This document shows, in pieces, positions 8,493 through 17,773 of a DNA stretch of 64,000 nt. The notes beneath the pieces were generated by a model. The model did not search any database and had not been told where the DNA came from. It saw only the letters and a program-made list of their open reading frames with translations. The stretch is from Pseudobdellovibrionaceae bacterium. GTDB taxonomy: Bacteria > Bdellovibrionota > Bdellovibrionia > Bdellovibrionales > Bdellovibrionaceae. Made by a program: the position numbers and the translations under genes. The stretch's first letter is position 1. Each line of letters opens with the position of its first letter. The stretch lies in NCBI GenBank assembly GCA_019637915.1, contig JAHBUV010000001.1, positions 1,086,565 through 1,150,564 of the forward strand. Direction: 5' to 3'.

Positions 8493-9448
8493 CGGTGACC
8501 GGGCTCCTCCTCTTTTCGCTGCTGAGCCTCGCCGCCCCGGACGGTTCCGCGTCCGCGACGGAGGTGGCGCCGCCGCGTCTGATGGACGCCCTGACCTCCG
8601 TGCCCGCGAACATCGCGCGCGCCACTCCAGCCCTGCGCATCCTGAACCTGCGCCAGGCCTGCAGCGGCTTTTTCATTTCCAATGACGGCTATTTCCTCAC
8701 CGCCGCCCATTGCGTGAAGCACATCCTGCCCCGGATCGCCCTGCACCTGCAGGACGGCCGCGACGAACTGTCCGGCACCATGGCTTTCAGCTTCTTCTCC
8801 CGCACCCCGGATCTCGTTCTCGATCCCGGCGACCAGGGGTTTCTCGCGCAGGACATCGCCCCCCAGAAACCGCAATTGGTTTTTGCCGGGGAGGGCTTCC
8901 TGGTCACCTATCCCTCGCGGGACAGCCTGCGCCGCCTGCCGCCTGACAGCGCCGCCTGGCAGTGGCTGCGGCGTTGGAACGATGACTTCGTGATCCTGAA
9001 ATTCAGCGGCCAGGATTTTTCCTGCATTCCCTTCAATCCGCCCGCCGCCAAACCGACCGCCACGGTGACCCTGCTGGGCTACTCCCTCCTGCAACCGAAT
9101 CGTCTCGGGAATCATTTTTATCCGCGGCTCTACCTGAGCCAGGCCCCCTCCGCCCCGCGCCAGGAAGAGGCGCGCCGGGCCATGATCGGGGTTTACGACC
9201 GGGTTTTCTCCGACGACAGCGTTGATTTCGTCGGCGCCTCCATTCTCGCCGGCATGAGCGGCGGCCCGGTGCTCAACGAGCACGGGCTGTTGTTGGGTGT
9301 CACGACCCTGGGTTTCGCCGTTGATCCGACTCAAGCTTCCGACCGCGCCGGTTACGTGCGCGTCGAGAAAATCCGCGAGCTGCTGAAGGAACGCTTCGGC
9401 GAGAAAGACGCCGGCCGTTTTTTTTCCTGCCACGAGACATATCCCTGA
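8489..9448 (+). CDS. Secreted trypsin-like serine protease
   Basis: 319 residues. A short hydrophobic N-terminus (MTVTGLLLFSLLSLAAPDGS) acts as a signal peptide. The chymotrypsin-fold triad is visible: His74 in FLTAAHC, Asp165 or 166 in NDDFVILKF, and Ser257 in GMSGGPV. There is no PDZ domain. The ATG overlaps the TGA of the FAD dehydrogenase gene, an odd pairing for an exported protease. Most likely periplasmic or secreted; the target is unknown. Confidence 0.85.
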   Translation: MTVTGLLLFSLLSLAAPDGSASATEVAPPRLMDALTSVPANIARATPALRILNLRQACSGFFISNDGYFLTAAHCVKHILPRIALHLQDGRDELSGTMAFSFFSRTPDLVLDPGDQGFLAQDIAPQKPQLVFAGEGFLVTYPSRDSLRRLPPDSAAWQWLRRWNDDFVILKFSGQDFSCIPFNPPAAKPTATVTLLGYSLLQPNRLGNHFYPRLYLSQAPSAPRQEEARRAMIGVYDRVFSDDSVDFVGASILAGMSGGPVLNEHGLLLGVTTLGFAVDPTQASDRAGYVRVEKIRELLKERFGEKDAGRFFSCHETYP

Positions 9449-9546
9449 TTTCGAAACATTCATGCGAAACGGATTCTTTCTTCACCCGCATCGCGCGGGA
9501 AAGTCCCCACACTCACCTTGCGGGCATTCGTCCCCAAGGAGGAACC

Positions 9547-10977
9547 ATGAAAGCAATCGGACTTTTCCCCACTTTCGCGATGGCCGGCGCCCTGGCTTTC
9601 GCACCGTTCGCGCAAGGCGCGGAGAACGGCAACGACTCGTCCCCATCCCCGGTCCTGAACGCGCCTCAGGCGGAGAAACTCGCCGAGGAGGCCTACATCT
9701 TCGGCTACCCGTTGGTCCTCATGGGAGTGACCCGCGACGTGAGCACGGCGGTTTCGCGGCCAACCGAGCTCAAAGCGCCCCTCAACCAGTTCGTGCACGT
9801 GCGCCGCTTTCCCGACGCTTCTTTTCAGGATGTCGTCCGCCCCAACGCCGACACTCTTTACTCTTCCGCCTGGCTGGATCTCGATAAAGAGCCCCTGGTG
9901 CTGAGCCTGCCGGACCTGGGTGACCATTATGGCATGTTTCCCATCATGGACGCGTGGACCAACGTCGTCGCCTCGCCGGGGACGCGAACCACGGGCAACA
10001 AGGCCAATCGCTTCCTGCTCGCCGGACCCGGCTGGAAAGGGGAAGCGCCCGCGGACATGGCCACCATCGAGATCCCCACGTCCAACGCCTGGATCCTCGG
10101 CCGCATCCGCGTTTCCGCGGATCCCGCCGACCTGCAAACCGTGCATTCCCTGCAAAATCAGGTGAAGCTGGTGCCGCTCAGCGCCTGGGAAGGGGATCAC
10201 GCTCCCCCCGCCCACGTGGACATCGTGGCGGGCGTCGACACCGCCACCGCCCCCAACGCGCAAGTGGACCGCATGGACACGGCGTCCTTCTTCAACCGCC
10301 TCAATCAATTGATGGAAAGCAACCCGCCTTTCGGCCGCGACACCCCCCTGCTGCGCCAATTGAGCGGTCTCGGCATCGCGCCCTCGGCGGAGTTCAGCGC
10401 GCGCGCCTTCGACGCCGACGTCAGCGCCGCCATCGAACGGGGCGTCGCCAACGCCAAGAAAAAACTCGCCACCCTCGCCTTTCCCGACATGAGGGAGAAC
10501 AACGGTTGGACCTACAACCTCAACCTGGGCTCTTATGGACGCAATTACCTGGGACGGGCGACCACCGCGTACGCGGGACTCGGGGCGAACCTCGCCGCCG
10601 ATTCCCTGTACATGTTCAAACAAGCCGACGATCAAGGCCTGGTCTTCGACGGTTCGAAAAAATACGTCGTCCGCTTCGCCAAGGATCAAATGCCGCCGGT
10701 GAAAGGTTTCTGGTCGGTCACGCTCTACAACGAGCGCATGCTGTTCGCCGCGAACCCGCTCAACCGTTACGCCCTGGGCGATCGCAGCGGGCTCCAGCCG
10801 AATGAGGACGGCTCCGTCGACATCCTGATCCAGCACGAATCCCCGGGCGCGGACCGCGAAAGCAACTGGCTGCCGGCCCCGCAAGGAAAGTTCGATCTGG
10901 TGCTGCGTTTGTATTGGCCCGGCCCGGCCATTTTCGACGCGACCTGGATGCCGCCGACCGTGATGGAAGTGAAGTAA
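9547..10977 (+). CDS. DUF1254/DUF1214 exported protein
   Basis: 476 residues with a signal peptide cleaved near AQGAEN. Residues about 45-180 match DUF1254 (EAYIFGYPLVLM; FVHVRRFPD; PNADTLYSSAWLDL), and residues about 340-470 match DUF1214 (NNGWTYNLNLGSYG; KGFWSVTLYNERMLF; IQHESPG; LRLYWPGPAIFDATWMPP). Full-length fusions of the two domains are common in soil and marine bacteria, and no enzyme activity is firmly assigned. It follows AAGGAGGAACC. A GC-rich palindrome lies between its stop and the convergent CBS gene. Confidence 0.86.
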   Translation: MKAIGLFPTFAMAGALAFAPFAQGAENGNDSSPSPVLNAPQAEKLAEEAYIFGYPLVLMGVTRDVSTAVSRPTELKAPLNQFVHVRRFPDASFQDVVRPNADTLYSSAWLDLDKEPLVLSLPDLGDHYGMFPIMDAWTNVVASPGTRTTGNKANRFLLAGPGWKGEAPADMATIEIPTSNAWILGRIRVSADPADLQTVHSLQNQVKLVPLSAWEGDHAPPAHVDIVAGVDTATAPNAQVDRMDTASFFNRLNQLMESNPPFGRDTPLLRQLSGLGIAPSAEFSARAFDADVSAAIERGVANAKKKLATLAFPDMRENNGWTYNLNLGSYGRNYLGRATTAYAGLGANLAADSLYMFKQADDQGLVFDGSKKYVVRFAKDQMPPVKGFWSVTLYNERMLFAANPLNRYALGDRSGLQPNEDGSVDILIQHESPGADRESNWLPAPQGKFDLVLRLYWPGPAIFDATWMPPTVMEVK

Positions 10978-10998
10978 AACGGAAGCCGATCGCCGCCG

Positions 10999-11023
10999 GC
11001 CGCGCGCCTTCAGGGCGCGCGGC
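10999..11023. terminator. GC-rich hairpin between convergent genes
   Basis: A perfect 10-bp inverted repeat, gccgcgcgcc with ggcgcgcggc, around a 5-base loop. It lies 22 bases after the DUF1254 stop and overlaps the stop of the CBS gene. There is no run of T on either side, so it may slow polymerase or protect 3' ends rather than act as a classical intrinsic terminator. Confidence 0.45.
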
Positions 11024-11426
11024 GATCGCGCGCGATCAGGAAGTCGTAAAGGACGTTCGGCTCCACGACGCCGACGATCTGCCCCGCGCGCAGCACGAAA
11101 ACGCGGCGGCTCGGGGCCTCCACCATCTGGCGAAACGCCTCGGTGACGGTCTGCAGTTCCTCGATGATTTTCGGCGGTTCCATGTCGTTCACGTAGTTGC
11201 CGACGAAGAGATTGTTCGGCGTTTCCTGGCTGCGCTTCAGGAAGAATTTCACCAATTGGAATTCGCTCATGACGGCGACGAAATTGCCGGCGGGCGTGAT
11301 CACGGGCGCGACCGACACGCGGTTCTCGCGGAAAAACTGCGCCGCCTCCTCCAGGGTGCGGTCACTGCGCAAATTCGGAGGAGCCGGGCTCATCAATTCG
11401 CCGACCAGAGGAACATTCGCTTCCAT
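11010..11426 (-). CDS. CBS-domain pair protein
   Basis: 138 residues made of two CBS motifs and nothing else: VGELMSPAPPNLRSDRTLEEA...NRVSVAPVI and FVGNYVNDMEPPKIIEELQTVTEA...RRVFVLRAGQIVGVV. Stand-alone Bateman modules usually sense adenine nucleotides and regulate another protein. No obvious partner enzyme lies next to it; the nearest genes are a convergent DUF1254 protein and serA, 90 bases further upstream on the same strand. Confidence 0.85.
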   Translation of the reverse strand: MEANVPLVGELMSPAPPNLRSDRTLEEAAQFFRENRVSVAPVITPAGNFVAVMSEFQLVKFFLKRSQETPNNLFVGNYVNDMEPPKIIEELQTVTEAFRQMVEAPSRRVFVLRAGQIVGVVEPNVLYDFLIARDRRAP

Positions 11427-11516
11427 ATGATTAGAGTCGCAAAGGGAGCCATCCCCCGCAAGGGTTTCGGCGCGGGCCTGGCCCTTCGATGAACCCCGAC
11501 CTAGGAAGGGGGCGGG

Positions 11517-12728
11517 TCACAGCACGTGGGTGCGGATGCTGCGCGGGAGTTTTTGGATCTCGGTCGCGAGTTTCTTCGCCGCCCGCGTTTCCAGGTCCAT
11601 GACCATGTAACCGATCTTGTCGTCCGTGGACAGGAACTGCGCCTGGATGTTGGCCCCGGCTTTGGAGATCAGACCGTTGATCTCCCCCAGAACCCCCGGT
11701 TCGTTGCGATGAACGTTGAGAATCCTCGAAGCGTCATGACCGGGCGGCAGATCCACGTTGGGAAAATTCACGGCGCCGGCGGTGGTGCCGATCCGGAGAA
11801 AACGCCGGAAGCTCTCCGCCACTTCGAGCCCGATGGCGTACTGCGCCTCTTCCGTGCTGCCCCCGATATGCGGGGTGAGCAGGACATTGCGCAGCCCCTG
11901 CAGGGGCGTGTGGAACTTTTCCTTGTTGGAGGCCGGCTCTTTCGGAAAAACGTCGATGGCGCAACCGCCGAGGTGCCCGCTCTCCAGCGCCGCCCGCAGA
12001 TCCTCGATCACCACCACCGTTCCCCGGCTGGCGTTGATCAGGTGGGCGCCCTTTTTCATTCTGGCGAGCTGTTTCTTGCCGATCATGTTCCTGGTCTCGG
12101 GCGTTTCGGGCACGTGCAAAGTCACGAAGTCGGCCTCCTCCAGGAGATGATCGAGACCGCGCACCGCCCGGGCGTTGCCCAAGGGCAGTTTCTTGACGAT
12201 GTCGTGGAAGATCACCCGCAGTCCCATGGACTCCGCCAGCACCGACAGCTGGCTGCCGATGTGGCCGTAGCCGACGATGCCCACAGTTTTGCCGCGGACC
12301 TCGCGGGAGCCGTCGGCGGATTTGAGCCATTCCCCGCGGTGGGCGGCCATGGAGCGATCGCCCAGCTGGCGGGACAGGGCGATCATCTCGGCGATGACGA
12401 GCTCGGCGACACTGCGGGTGTTGGAGTGGGGCGCGTTGAACACCGGCATCCCCCAGGCGCGGGCGGCCTTCAAATCAATCTGATTTGTGCCGATGCAGAA
12501 GGCGCCGATGGCGAAGACGTGGGGGTTCGCCTCGATGACTTTCCGGGTGATCTCGGTTTTGGAGCGGATGCCGACGGCGTCGAAATCCGGCAGGAGCTTC
12601 AGCAGCTCCGCCTCCGTCGGGGCATGGGCCAGGCAGTGCACCTTGAAGCCTTCGCCCTCCAGGCGCTCACGGGCGATGGCATGGACATTTTCAGCGAGAA
12701 GAATGCGGAGTGACGGCATGAGCGTCAT
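11517..12728 (-). CDS. serA: D-3-phosphoglycerate dehydrogenase
   Basis: 403 residues, close to the E. coli length, catalysing the first step of serine synthesis (3-phosphoglycerate to 3-phosphohydroxypyruvate with NAD). Visible landmarks are FCIGTNQIDL, PVFNAPHSNTRSVAELVI, the Rossmann motif VGIVGYGHIGSQL, INASRGTVV, and TPHIGGSTEEAQ with the catalytic His. The C-terminal 75 residues form an ACT domain (HRNEPGVLGEINGLISKAGANI), pointing to serine feedback control as in the E. coli type. The start overlaps the end of the alpha/beta hydrolase gene by 38 bases; a second Met at 12719 is possible. Confidence 0.95.
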   Translation of the reverse strand: MTLMPSLRILLAENVHAIARERLEGEGFKVHCLAHAPTEAELLKLLPDFDAVGIRSKTEITRKVIEANPHVFAIGAFCIGTNQIDLKAARAWGMPVFNAPHSNTRSVAELVIAEMIALSRQLGDRSMAAHRGEWLKSADGSREVRGKTVGIVGYGHIGSQLSVLAESMGLRVIFHDIVKKLPLGNARAVRGLDHLLEEADFVTLHVPETPETRNMIGKKQLARMKKGAHLINASRGTVVVIEDLRAALESGHLGGCAIDVFPKEPASNKEKFHTPLQGLRNVLLTPHIGGSTEEAQYAIGLEVAESFRRFLRIGTTAGAVNFPNVDLPPGHDASRILNVHRNEPGVLGEINGLISKAGANIQAQFLSTDDKIGYMVMDLETRAAKKLATEIQKLPRSIRTHVL

Positions 12729-13737
12729 TCCACAACTCGAGACCCTGATCTGTCATCCGGAATTTCGTGTTCGGGCGCAGGAAGGAATCCCGTGTCAGGA
12801 TCCGGTCAAGAAGACCGGCGGCGCGCGCCCCGTCGGCGTCGGGAATGGCGTGGAAGGCTTTCGTGAAATGCACCAGCACGCCGCGCGAGGCGGGCCGCAC
12901 GCGCTCGAAGGCCGTGAGCTGATCGCGCAAAGCCAGGGGCTCTTCCTCGCCCGCCGTCATGAAGTGCACGCGCGGTCCCCGCAGGCTTTGGAAATCATAG
13001 CGGCGCAGGTCGAAATCCCGCGCGGCGCGGGTCAGATGGAAAATGCTCTCGCGGTAAATTTCCGGGATGTGCCGCAGCTCCGCCGGGATTTTCGCGGGCA
13101 CCAGATTCTGGCGGTAGTAGGTGCGGTAAATCTGCGCGTAGGCCTGCTCGTGGAAATACGGGCCCAGCACCGGTCCCCAGGTGAACTTCAACCACTCGAG
13201 CCCCATCATCACCCACATGCCCTGGGGATCATAATGATCCAGGGACACCACCAGGGGGGCCATGAACACCACGTCCAAAACGCGATCCGGATACAGGCGC
13301 GCGAACTCGGCGGCGATGTGGGAACCGTAAGACAAGGAGACCAGCACGACGGGACCCTTCGCCCCCAAAGCATCCAGCACGCCGCGCAGCTCTTCCGCCA
13401 GCAGCGTCGGGTTCAGGCCCTGCTCGAAAAAAGCCGGGGTATGGCCGTTTTTGGCTTCCTCTTTGAGCGTCCAGCGCTGACCGCGGAAATCATAGTTCAC
13501 CAGGCCGTAACCCTTTTGCGCCAGGGCCTGACGGAACGGATTCCAGCGCTCCGTCGCGTAAACCAGGCCGTTGACCATCACCACCGTGGGCCGACCGGCT
13601 TGCGGCGGGCGGATCTCCACGTAGCGCGAGATCCCGTCCGGCAGACGCAAGAAACGTCCCTCCATGCCCCCGCGGGCCTGGGCCGCCGCCGTCGACAAAA
13701 TGCTCCCCAACGCCAGGATTGCCAAAATCATCCGCAT
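12691..13737 (-). CDS. Exported alpha/beta hydrolase
   Basis: 348 residues from ATG 13737, chosen because GTGAGGCGG precedes it and a signal peptide follows (MRMILAILALGSILSTAAAQA). The alpha/beta-hydrolase core has VVMVNGLVYATERW, LVNYDFRGQ, and nucleophile elbow VSLSYGS, in which the first Gly of GxSxG is replaced by Ser. A late FHAIP supplies the His. Exported lysophospholipase or esterase activity is likely but the substrate is unknown. Its 3' end overlaps serA by 38 bases, so the two are probably co-transcribed. Confidence 0.78.
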   Translation of the reverse strand: MRMILAILALGSILSTAAAQARGGMEGRFLRLPDGISRYVEIRPPQAGRPTVVMVNGLVYATERWNPFRQALAQKGYGLVNYDFRGQRWTLKEEAKNGHTPAFFEQGLNPTLLAEELRGVLDALGAKGPVVLVSLSYGSHIAAEFARLYPDRVLDVVFMAPLVVSLDHYDPQGMWVMMGLEWLKFTWGPVLGPYFHEQAYAQIYRTYYRQNLVPAKIPAELRHIPEIYRESIFHLTRAARDFDLRRYDFQSLRGPRVHFMTAGEEEPLALRDQLTAFERVRPASRGVLVHFTKAFHAIPDADGARAAGLLDRILTRDSFLRPNTKFRMTDQGLELWNDAHAVTPHSSR

Positions 13738-13853
13738 GATCCGCCTCACTTCGAAAAAAAACGTCATACTCCCCCTCGAAACCCAAAGCAAAGTGTCTAA
13801 CGTCACGCACTAATTCTTTCACTCCTTTCAAGGACTTGGGACAATCGCCTGGC

Positions 13854-15200
13854 ATGGCTTCAACTCGAGTTTTTTATCTATTGATCGTGGATGATGATTC
13901 GCTGATTCATCAGTCCTTCCGTTTGTGCCTGCCGGCGCACTGGAAGCCCGTTTCAGCCACGCGGGCGGACGAAATTCCGGATGATCGCAGCTTTCATGCC
14001 GCCTTCGTGGATCTGCACCTGAGCAGCCCCTCCCATCCCGATGGCCTCGAGATTCTGCAAAAGCTCCATCAACAGCAGCCCCAGGCCGAGCTGATCGCCA
14101 TGTCCGGGGACTTGCGCCGCGATCTGATGGAGGCGACCCTGAAGGCCGGCGCCCAGCGTTTTCTCGCCAAGCCCCTGCAAAGCGAAGAGCTGCTGCTGAT
14201 CCTGGGAAAAATCGAAGCCCTGTGGGATCTGCGCCAGTCCACCTCGTCCCGCGGACGGGGTCCGCGCTGGATCGGCGGCGGCGAGGCCTCGAAAAAAGTC
14301 CTCGCGCGCCTGGCGGCCCTCAAGGGCGAAGCCGGCCCGATCCTGCTCGAGGGCGAAAGCGGCTGCGGCAAGGAGGTGGCGGCGCGCCTGCTGCACGGGC
14401 AGGAGGAAAGCGAACGGCCCTTCATTCCGGTGAACATCGCCGCCCTGCCCGAAAACCTCTTCGAGGCGGAGCTGTTCGGCCACGTCAAAGGCGCCTTCAC
14501 GGGCGCCGATCGCGACCGGCCGGGACTGTGCGAAGCCGCCGAGGGAGGCGACCTTTTCCTGGACGAGATCGAAGCCCTGCCCCTGCCGCAACAAGTGAAA
14601 TTGTTGAGGTTCCTCGAGAGCGGCGAGATCCGCCGCGTCGGTGGACGTGACCCCGTGCGCGTGCACTGCCGCGTGATCGCCGCCAGCAACCAGCCGCTGG
14701 CGCAGCTGGTGAAAGACGGCCGCTTCCGCGAGGACCTGTATTTCCGGCTGGCGGGAAAGAGCCTGAACCTGCCGCCGCTGCGCGAGCGTCCGGAGGACAT
14801 CGAGACCCTGGCCCGGCACTTCCTCGAGAACGAACGCCCCCGCCGCAACAAAAGCTTCACGCCCGACGGGATCGCGGCCCTGCGCCGCTACGCCTGGCCC
14901 GGCAACGTGCGGGAGCTGAAACGCCTGTGCGAGCAGCTGAGCCTGGTTTCGCCGCTGCCCTTGCTGCGCGAGGAGGACGTGGGCGCCCTGCTCGGCGCGG
15001 TCGCGGCCGCGCCGGCGGGAACCCGGGCCGTCGACTTGAGCCTGGGACTCACGGCCCTCGTGGAAGACTTCGAAAAAAACATCATCCGCCGCGCCCTGGG
15101 CGCGGAAAAAGACGTGGAGAAAGCGGCGGCCCTGCTCAAGGTCTCGCGCTCGAACCTCTATAAAAAAATCAAAGACTACCGACTGGAGACCGAATCATGA
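13854..15200 (+). CDS. Sigma-54-dependent response regulator (NtrC family)
   Basis: 448 residues in three domains. Residues 5-120 are a receiver with the acidic pocket IVDDD, phospho-acceptor Asp53 and Lys106 in FLAKPL. Residues about 138-365 are the AAA+ domain with Walker A GESGCGKE (167-174), the sigma-54 contact loop GAFTGAD (213-219) and Walker B LFLDEIE. Residues about 405-448 are a Fis-type helix-turn-helix (VEKAAALLKVSRSNLYKKI). I chose ATG 13854; an in-frame TTG lies at 13836. No histidine kinase adjoins it. Its TGA overlaps the ATG of the CdsA-like gene, suggesting that it belongs to, and may control, the lipid operon that follows. Confidence 0.92.
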   Translation: MASTRVFYLLIVDDDSLIHQSFRLCLPAHWKPVSATRADEIPDDRSFHAAFVDLHLSSPSHPDGLEILQKLHQQQPQAELIAMSGDLRRDLMEATLKAGAQRFLAKPLQSEELLLILGKIEALWDLRQSTSSRGRGPRWIGGGEASKKVLARLAALKGEAGPILLEGESGCGKEVAARLLHGQEESERPFIPVNIAALPENLFEAELFGHVKGAFTGADRDRPGLCEAAEGGDLFLDEIEALPLPQQVKLLRFLESGEIRRVGGRDPVRVHCRVIAASNQPLAQLVKDGRFREDLYFRLAGKSLNLPPLRERPEDIETLARHFLENERPRRNKSFTPDGIAALRRYAWPGNVRELKRLCEQLSLVSPLPLLREEDVGALLGAVAAAPAGTRAVDLSLGLTALVEDFEKNIIRRALGAEKDVEKAAALLKVSRSNLYKKIKDYRLETES

Positions 15201-16117
15201 TCCTGACCGCCTGGAACGACCCCATTTATCAGCGCACCGTCCTGACGGTGCTGTCGTTCATTTTCATCTCGGGCCTGATCGTTTACCTCTTCCGCAAGCG
15301 CAACTACTACTTCGTCGTCTCCTGGGCGAGCATCAAGAGCTGGCTGGTGGCCGCGCCCGTGCTGTTCCTGATTTTCGGTTTGCCCGCCCCCTGGCCGCTG
15401 ATCTGCCTGTGCGGCCTGGCGATCTACGGGGCGAAGGCCTATTTCAAGATCCTCGGCATGTACCACCGCAGCTACTTCGTGCTGATCTGTTACGCCGGGA
15501 TCATCGGCCTGGGGCTCGCCTGCTATCACGACAGCCTCAACGCCTACAACAACATGCCGATGCTGGTGCTGGGCGCCTCCTGCCTGGTGCCCCTGGTGCG
15601 CGACTCCTACAAGCGCATGATTCAATACATTTCATTGACCCTGCTGGGATTCATCTTCCTCGGCTGGTCCTTCATGCACCTGGGCCTGCTGCTGAACCTG
15701 CCGAACGGCGTTTACCAGATCATGTACGTGGTGATCCTCACCGAATTCTGCGACAACACGAACCTCGCCGTGCACCGCTACTTCCGCCGCGGCAAGATGT
15801 TCTCGGCCATCGACCCGAAGCGCACGGTCGGTTCGACGGCCGTGTCGATCCTGCTGACCCTGGCCCTCGCGGGCGCCATGCGGCAGCTCCTGCCGGATCA
15901 ATCCGACAAGTACTGGCTGGCGGCGGGCCTGATCGCCTCCTTGGGCGGCATGTTCGGCGACCTCGTCATGGACGTGGTCCGGCGCGACGCCGACGTCAAA
16001 CTCATCGGGCCCTTCATCCTCGGCCGCGGCGATTTCCTGCACCGCATGGACCGCCTGATGTTCGTGGCGCCGATCTATTACTACGTGATGCTCGCCATCG
16101 GAAAGATGGGCGCATGA
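15197..16117 (+). CDS. CdsA-like phosphatidate cytidylyltransferase
   Basis: 306 residues, about eight transmembrane helices, with the C-terminal signature of the CTP-dependent family: FSAIDPKRTVGSTAV, then GGMFGDLVMDVVRRDADVK and GPFILGRGDFLHRMDRLMF, with the paired Asp residues used for metal and CDP chemistry. It would make CDP-diacylglycerol, the branch point of phospholipid synthesis, in the inner membrane. An 80-residue divergent N-terminus suggests this may be a paralogue rather than the housekeeping copy. It is joined by 4-base overlaps to the regulator before it and the acyltransferase after it. Confidence 0.82.
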   Translation: MILTAWNDPIYQRTVLTVLSFIFISGLIVYLFRKRNYYFVVSWASIKSWLVAAPVLFLIFGLPAPWPLICLCGLAIYGAKAYFKILGMYHRSYFVLICYAGIIGLGLACYHDSLNAYNNMPMLVLGASCLVPLVRDSYKRMIQYISLTLLGFIFLGWSFMHLGLLLNLPNGVYQIMYVVILTEFCDNTNLAVHRYFRRGKMFSAIDPKRTVGSTAVSILLTLALAGAMRQLLPDQSDKYWLAAGLIASLGGMFGDLVMDVVRRDADVKLIGPFILGRGDFLHRMDRLMFVAPIYYYVMLAIGKMGA

Positions 16118-16884
16118 AGGACTGGACTTACGAGAACGAGCAGTGGACGAAGCTTCCGACCTACCTGAAGCATCTGCCGCTGTTCACCCGCCACACCGAC
16201 ATCACCAGCATGGTCCTGCGTTTCCTGTGGTCCATCTACCTGCAGGATTTCTGCTTCCGTTTCTACATCCGCCTGAAGGTCACCGGCCAGAGCTTCCATG
16301 ACCTGCGCAAACAGTACCCGCGCTTGCTGATCATCTCGAATCACGCCAGTCACCTGGACGCCACCTCCATCGCGGCGGCCGTGCCGAAACGCTACTGGCT
16401 GGACCTCTACATCGCCGCCGCCAAGGATTACTTCTTCAGCAATCCCCTCTTCACTTTTTTCTCGCAGCACTGCCTGGGCGCCATCCCCATCGACCGCAAG
16501 GACCGCAAGGGCGAGGCCATCCGCCTGATCACGCAGCTCCTGACCGAGCTGCCGCGCATCTGGCTGATTCTTTTCCCGGAGGGGACGCGCTCGAAAGACG
16601 GCAAGATCCACGACTTCAAGCGCGGCGTCTCCACCTTCGCCGAGCGCACGCAGACGCCGATTTTGTTCCTGTACATCGACGGCAACACCAAGCTGTGGCC
16701 GAAGGGCGCGATGTTCGCGAAGCCGGGCAAGCTCCTGATCCACGTGGGACCCGTGGTGCCGCCGGGACCCATCGAAGGGGTGTACAGCGCTTACAAAACC
16801 TGGGTGAAAACCATCAATCCCGACGCTTTCGCCGATGATGAAATCCCGACCGTGGAGGACGACGATGAAAAATCCGGCCTTTGA
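16114..16884 (+). CDS. PlsC-type lysophospholipid acyltransferase
   Basis: 256 residues. The acyltransferase motifs are NHASHLD (the HxxxxD box, His77 and Asp82), GAIPIDRKDRKG (block II) and FPEGTRS (154-160). It probably acylates lysophosphatidate to give phosphatidate, the substrate of the CdsA-like enzyme encoded just upstream. ATGA overlap with the upstream gene shows translational coupling. The acidic tail (residues about 240-256) overlaps the start of the MBL gene by 20 bases. The exact acceptor is not proven. Confidence 0.87.
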   Translation: MKDWTYENEQWTKLPTYLKHLPLFTRHTDITSMVLRFLWSIYLQDFCFRFYIRLKVTGQSFHDLRKQYPRLLIISNHASHLDATSIAAAVPKRYWLDLYIAAAKDYFFSNPLFTFFSQHCLGAIPIDRKDRKGEAIRLITQLLTELPRIWLILFPEGTRSKDGKIHDFKRGVSTFAERTQTPILFLYIDGNTKLWPKGAMFAKPGKLLIHVGPVVPPGPIEGVYSAYKTWVKTINPDAFADDEIPTVEDDDEKSGL

Positions 16885-17773
16885 GGTTCAAGAGAAAAAA
16901 ATCCGCATCGGGCCTTACGAGGTCCATCACGTGCCCACCGGGCTTTTCGGGCTGGACGGCGGCGCCATGTTCGGCACCGTGCCCAAAATCCTGTGGGAAC
17001 GCACCAATCCCCCCGATGAAAAGAACCGCATCCCCATGGAGGCCCGCGCCCTCCTGCTGAAATCCCCGGACGGCAACATCCTCATCGACACCGGCAACGG
17101 CGGCGATTTCGTCCTCAAGTACGGCGAAAAGCTCGGCGGCAAATTCGCCGAGATGTTCAACATCGACCAAAGCGGGCCGTCCCTGCTGAATTCCCTGCGG
17201 GCCGCGGGCGTGGGGCCCGGGGACATTCACCACGTCATCCTCACCCACCTGCATTTCGACCACGCCGGCGGCGCCACCACCGAACGCGACGGCCGCCTCG
17301 TCCCGACCTTCCCGCGGGCGAAATATTACGTTCAAAAGAAAAACCTCGAGACGGCGAGCCAGCCGAACCTGCGCGAGCGCGCCAGTTACTACGCGGCGAA
17401 TTTCCAGCCGCTGATCGAGGCCGGCCAGCTCGTGCAGCTCGACGGCGACACCCCGGATCTGCTGCCGGGGATTTCCACCCTGGTTTCCAACGGCCACACG
17501 CAAGGCCAGCAGATGGTCAAGATCACCGACGGCCGGCAGACCCTTTTGTACTGCGGCGACGTGGTGCCCACCTCGACCCACGTGCGCATCCCCTGGCTGA
17601 TGGGCTACGACCTGCACCCGCTCACCCTGATGGAAGAGAAGGAAAAAATCCTCGGGCCGGCCGCCGACGAAGGCTGGTACCTTTTCTTCGAGCACGACCC
17701 CTACTGCGACATCGCCACCGTGGCCCGCCAGGGGCATGACTTCACCGCCAAGGAGAGATTTTGGTTGGCCTGA
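16865..17773 (+). CDS. MBL-fold metallohydrolase
   Basis: 302 residues from ATG 16865, preceded by GTGGAGGACGACG. The metallo-beta-lactamase fold shows LIDTGNGG, the zinc motif HLHFDH (128-133), SNGHTQGQQ, YCGDVVPTSTH and a late FFEHDP, all suited to a di-zinc site. There is no signal peptide, so it is cytosolic. The family includes lactonases and phosphodiesterases; this member's substrate is unknown, but position inside a phospholipid operon makes a lipid or phosphodiester substrate plausible. It overlaps both neighbours. Confidence 0.83.
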   Translation: MKNPAFEVQEKKIRIGPYEVHHVPTGLFGLDGGAMFGTVPKILWERTNPPDEKNRIPMEARALLLKSPDGNILIDTGNGGDFVLKYGEKLGGKFAEMFNIDQSGPSLLNSLRAAGVGPGDIHHVILTHLHFDHAGGATTERDGRLVPTFPRAKYYVQKKNLETASQPNLRERASYYAANFQPLIEAGQLVQLDGDTPDLLPGISTLVSNGHTQGQQMVKITDGRQTLLYCGDVVPTSTHVRIPWLMGYDLHPLTLMEEKEKILGPAADEGWYLFFEHDPYCDIATVARQGHDFTAKERFWLA

